The translations under genes and the position numbers were made by a program. This document shows, in pieces, positions 60,845 to 64,000 of a stretch of DNA of 64,000 nucleotides (its first letter is position 1; each line of letters begins with the position of its first letter). Source of the stretch: Castellaniella sp034674885 (GTDB lineage Bacteria; Pseudomonadota; Gammaproteobacteria; Burkholderiales; Burkholderiaceae_B); contig NZ_JAUCDS010000006.1 in the NCBI RefSeq assembly GCF_034674885.1, positions 61,534-125,533 on the forward strand. The letters are read 5' to 3'. The notes beneath the pieces are model-generated. The model did not search any database, was not told where the DNA came from, and saw only the letters and a program-made list of their open reading frames with translations.

Positions 60845-63286
60845 TTGAAAAAGCGAACCAACAACGACAATAACCACGACGCTTCCTTCGTGCCGGCTGC
60901 GGAACTACCCGCTGATTTCGACCCTAAGGTGCCCAGCCGCGAGCAGATGCTCGACGCCCTGCGCCATGCTGACAAACCCCTGTCACTCGAAGCCCTGGCC
61001 GACATTACCCAGGCCTCGATTCCCCTGTCCACCGGCTTCATTCGCCGCGTCAAAGCCATGGAACGCGATGGCCAGGTGCGCTTCAGCGCTCAGGGAAGGT
61101 TGCAAATATGCAACAACACCGAATTCATTACCGGTACCGTCCAGGGGCACCGCGACGGCTACGGCTTCCTGATCCCGGATGACGGCAGCCGTGACCTGTT
61201 CCTGTCCACCCATGAAATGGGCAAGATCCTGCACGGCGACCGCGTCCGGGTCAGGGCCAGCGGCGAATATCGCGGCCGACCCGAGGGCACCATCGTCGAG
61301 GTCCTGGAACGCCGCACCGTCAAACTGGTGGGCCGCTTCCTGAAGGAACACGGCGCCTTCGTCGTCGCCCCGGAAGACCAGCGCATCAAGCACGACATCC
61401 TGATCGCTGCCCAGGACACGGGCGGCGCCGAACCTGGGCAGGTCGTCACGGTGCAGATCATGCGCCAGCCCGCCAGCCACATCCAGCCGCAGGGTCGCAT
61501 CGTCGAAGTGCTGGGCGAGATCGACGACCCCGGAATGGAAATCGAAATCGCCGTGCGCAAATTCGACGTGCCGGTGGATTTTTCCAAGGACACGCTGCGC
61601 CAGCTGGAATCCATCCCCGATCACGTGCGCGACGGCGAATATTCCGGACGCATCGATCTGCGCGATGTGCCCTTCATCACCATCGACGGCGAGGACGCCC
61701 GCGACTTCGACGACGCCGTCTTCTGCATGGAAACCGACCTGGGCACGGCCAAGCGCTCCCGCCCGGGCTGGCGGCTGCTGGTGGCCATCGCCGACGTCAG
61801 CCACTACGTGCGACCGGGCTCCGCCCTGGACGACGACGCCATAGACCGTGGCACCAGCGTGTATTTCCCGCGCCGCGTGATCCCCATGCTGCCCGAGGCG
61901 CTGTCCAACGGCATCTGTTCGCTGAATCCCGACACCGATCGCCTGGTGATGGTCTGCGACATGATGATCCCTGCTGGCGGCGCCAAGGCCGGCACCGTGG
62001 CCGCCTACCAATTCTACGAAGCCGTCATCCACTCGCACGCACGCACCACCTACACCGACATCTGGGCCGCGCTGCAGCAGCCCAAGGGGCCGGCGGCGCA
62101 GAACCTGGGGGACCTGTACCCACACGTGCAGACCGCCTACGAACTGTTCCTGGCCTTCTCTCAGGCCCGCCGCGCGCGCGGGGCCATCGACTTCGACACG
62201 GTGGAAACGCGCATCGTCTGCAATCCGCTGGGGCGCATCGAGAAAATCGAACCCTACGTCCGCAACGACGCCCACAAGCTGATCGAAGAATGCATGCTGG
62301 CCGCCAACACCTGCGCGGCCGACTTCATCGTGCGCAACAAACGCCAGGCGCTGTTTCGCGTGCACGACGGCCCCACTCCCGAAAAGCTGCAGTCGCTGCG
62401 CGAGACCCTGCGCCACCTGGGCCTGACACTGGACGGTGGCGACGACCCGCAGACCAGCGATTACGCCAAACTCATCCAGGCCAGCCGCGCCCGGCCCGAT
62501 TTCGACACCATCCAGACCCTGTGCCTGCGATCCATGCAGCAGGCCATCTACAGTCCGGAACTGACCGGCCACTTCGGCCTGTCCTACGATCATTACGCGC
62601 ACTTCACCTCGCCCATCCGCCGCTACCCGGATCTGCTGGTGCATCGCGTCATCCGCAGCATCCTGCACAAACAGCGCTATCAGCCGCCCACCCTGCCGGG
62701 CGAAGCCCTGGATCCGACCCTGCCGGCCAAAGTCCGCGAACACGATGCCTGGGAGGCCCTGGGGGCGCTGTTGTCGGCCCGTGAACGCCGCGCCGACGAC
62801 GCCTCACGCGATGTCCAGGCCTGGCTCAAGTGCTGGTTCGTGCGCGAACACGTGGGCGAAGTCTTCAGCGGCCACATCACCGGCGTCACCAGCTTCGGGG
62901 TCTTCGTCACGCTGGACACCCTGTACGTCGAAGGCCTGGTCCACATCTCCGAACTGGGCAGCGACTACTTTCAGTACAACGAAGCCCTGAACGAGTTGCG
63001 GGGTGAACGCACGGGGTTTCGCTACCGGCTGGGCGACACGCTGCAGGTGCAGGTGTCGCGCGTCGACCTGGAAGCCCGCCGCATCGATTTCCGCCCGGTG
63101 CGAGGCGAAGACTTCAAGTCCCTGAAGGCCGAAATCGAAGGCGAACCGCGCGCGACCAGTTCCCGGCCGCGCAAGAAAGCCGCCGGCGCCAAGCCCGCCG
63201 CCCTGAGAGGCACCACGGCCCACCAGCGCCGCGCCGAGGCCAAACGCGCCTCCCGCCAGGAATCCCCGCGCAAGCGGCGCAGCTGA
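60845..63286 (+). CDS. rnr: Ribonuclease R
   Basis: 813 residues from a TTG at 60845, preferred over the in-frame TTG at 60827 because GGATG lies about 12 nt above it; no ATG is usable. Order: N-terminal winged-helix part, cold-shock-like RNA-binding domains (TVQGHRDGYGFLIPDDGSRDLFLS), RNB catalytic domain with the conserved aspartates (DGEDARDFDDAVFC), S1 domain (EVFSGHITGVTSFGVFVTLDTLYVEGLVHIS), and a basic Lys/Arg-rich C-terminus. RNase R degrades structured RNA from the 3' end and helps rRNA and tRNA quality control. Divergent to tRNA-Leu. Confidence 0.95.
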   Translation: MKKRTNNDNNHDASFVPAAELPADFDPKVPSREQMLDALRHADKPLSLEALADITQASIPLSTGFIRRVKAMERDGQVRFSAQGRLQICNNTEFITGTVQGHRDGYGFLIPDDGSRDLFLSTHEMGKILHGDRVRVRASGEYRGRPEGTIVEVLERRTVKLVGRFLKEHGAFVVAPEDQRIKHDILIAAQDTGGAEPGQVVTVQIMRQPASHIQPQGRIVEVLGEIDDPGMEIEIAVRKFDVPVDFSKDTLRQLESIPDHVRDGEYSGRIDLRDVPFITIDGEDARDFDDAVFCMETDLGTAKRSRPGWRLLVAIADVSHYVRPGSALDDDAIDRGTSVYFPRRVIPMLPEALSNGICSLNPDTDRLVMVCDMMIPAGGAKAGTVAAYQFYEAVIHSHARTTYTDIWAALQQPKGPAAQNLGDLYPHVQTAYELFLAFSQARRARGAIDFDTVETRIVCNPLGRIEKIEPYVRNDAHKLIEECMLAANTCAADFIVRNKRQALFRVHDGPTPEKLQSLRETLRHLGLTLDGGDDPQTSDYAKLIQASRARPDFDTIQTLCLRSMQQAIYSPELTGHFGLSYDHYAHFTSPIRRYPDLLVHRVIRSILHKQRYQPPTLPGEALDPTLPAKVREHDAWEALGALLSARERRADDASRDVQAWLKCWFVREHVGEVFSGHITGVTSFGVFVTLDTLYVEGLVHISELGSDYFQYNEALNELRGERTGFRYRLGDTLQVQVSRVDLEARRIDFRPVRGEDFKSLKAEIEGEPRATSSRPRKKAAGAKPAALRGTTAHQRRAEAKRASRQESPRKRRS

Positions 63287-63321
63287 CGCCGCCGGGCCCG
63301 CCCGCACTACAATGGCCACAC

Positions 63322-63350
63322 GACCCGCGCCGCAACGGCGCGGGTCCCTT
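63322..63350 (+). terminator. Probable terminator or attenuator between rnr and rlmB
   Basis: GACCCGCGCC-GCAAC-GGCGCGGGTC followed by CCTTTT. The T-run is short, so readthrough into rlmB 21 nt later is possible. Confidence 0.55.
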
Positions 63351-63371
63351 TTACCGCGCATCAGGAAGACC

Positions 63372-64000
63372 ATGTCATCCCAACAGATTCTGGCCGGATT
63401 CCACGCCGTGCAGGCGCGTCTGCGCCACGCCCCCGATTCGATCCGAGACGTCTATCTGGATACCAGCCGCCAGGACGCCCGCATGCAGCGCTGCATTCAG
63501 CAACTGGACGCCGCCAGCGTGCGCTGGCACGCGGCCGACGCCCAGCGCCTGGACGGCCTGGCCCGGGGCGTGCGCCACCAGGGCATCGTCGCCCTGGCCC
63601 AGGCCCGGCCGCTGGCCATCTCGGTCGACGAGGTGCTCGACGTCCTGGAAGACCGCCAGGAACCCGCGCTGCTGCTGGTGCTGGACGGCGTGACCGACCC
63701 TCACAACCTGGGTGCCTGCCTGCGCACGGCCGACGCCGCCGGCGTGCATGCCGTCATCGCCCCCAAGGACCGCGCCGTGGGGCTGAACACTACGGTACAG
63801 CGCGTAGCCTGCGGCGGCGCGGACACCGTCCCCTACCTGATGGTCACCAACCTGGCCCGCACGCTGCGGGCGCTGCGCGAGCGCGACATCTGGCTGGTCG
63901 GCACGGACGATGCCACCAGCCGCAGCCTGCATCAGGTCGATGCGCGCCGCCCCATGGCCTGGGTCATGGGCGCCGAAGGCGAAGGCATGCGCCGCCTGAC
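63372..64000 (+). CDS. rlmB: 23S rRNA (guanosine-2'-O-)-methyltransferase RlmB (3' end missing)
   Basis: About 209 residues are visible, from the ATG at 63372 (MSSQQILAGFHAVQARLRHAP) with AGGA 8 nt upstream, and the frame is open at the window end. The N-terminal substrate-binding domain is followed by the SPOUT fold: motif LLVLDGVTDPHNLGACLRTADAAGVHAV, and the trefoil-knot motif WVMGAEGEGMRRL. It methylates G2251 of 23S rRNA. rnr and rlmB are neighbours in many beta- and gammaproteobacteria. Confidence 0.95.
   Translation, partial: MSSQQILAGFHAVQARLRHAPDSIRDVYLDTSRQDARMQRCIQQLDAASVRWHAADAQRLDGLARGVRHQGIVALAQARPLAISVDEVLDVLEDRQEPALLLVLDGVTDPHNLGACLRTADAAGVHAVIAPKDRAVGLNTTVQRVACGGADTVPYLMVTNLARTLRALRERDIWLVGTDDATSRSLHQVDARRPMAWVMGAEGEGMRRL

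Overview
The window is a contiguous 64 kb piece of a high-GC chromosome. Protein style, gene content and regulatory motifs (Mrp antiporter, ubiTUV, FNR-type boxes, Bordetella/Achromobacter-like small genes) point to a betaproteobacterium, most likely of the Alcaligenaceae. It is a facultatively anaerobic or denitrifying heterotroph: it carries a class III ribonucleotide reductase, oxygen-independent coproporphyrinogen oxidase (hemN), the oxygen-independent ubiquinone genes ubiT, ubiU and ubiV, and a Crp/Fnr regulator with an FNR-type DNA-reading helix. No rRNA, prophage, CRISPR array or intact insertion sequence was found. There is one tRNA gene, tRNA-Leu(CAG).

Layout. 1-5.5 kb (minus): a sulfur amino acid operon with a MalY-type C-S lyase, a polar amino acid ABC importer, a cysteine dioxygenase-like thiol dioxygenase and a multidomain rhodanese cut by the window edge. 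5.8-11.8 kb: a GlsB-like membrane protein, clpB with a clear heat-shock promoter, a cytochrome P450, a YafJ-like amidotransferase and two small proteins. 11.8-23.0 kb: a divergent catabolic island. Leftward lie an aldehyde dehydrogenase, a TcuA-like flavoprotein, a complete branched-chain-type (Liv) ABC importer and a YciI protein; rightward lie a class III CoA-transferase, a citrate-synthase-fold lyase and an IclR regulator. The shared intergenic region holds two palindromes. The substrate is unknown.

23.1-26.1 kb: nrdD, a separate small glycyl-radical gene, and nrdG, preceded by one FNR-type box and two NrdR boxes. The reductase is split so that the glycyl-radical peptide is a 60-residue protein of its own; this is the most interesting observation here. 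26.1-35.8 kb: alr, dsdA, ubiT-ubiV-ubiU, a DUF2249 protein with a multi-pass membrane protein, the Crp/Fnr regulator, a YbaN-like protein and hemN. FNR-type boxes lie in the divergent intergenic regions. 35.9-41.9 kb: the six-gene Mrp cation/proton antiporter with A and B fused.

42-48.4 kb (mostly minus): the Kup potassium transporter directly behind a two-component system, then tonB-exbB-exbD with a Fur-like box. 48.7-51.8 kb: a NEW3-domain membrane protein with an ABC-2 type exporter. 51.8-58.0 kb (minus): a three-gene signalling cassette made of a periplasmic binding protein, a hybrid histidine kinase, and a REC-REC-GGDEF-EAL response regulator. 58.3-64 kb: a chemotaxis receptor, a cold-shock protein, a partial terminator duplicate next to an IS3-like end, tRNA-Leu, RNase R and the 5' part of rlmB.
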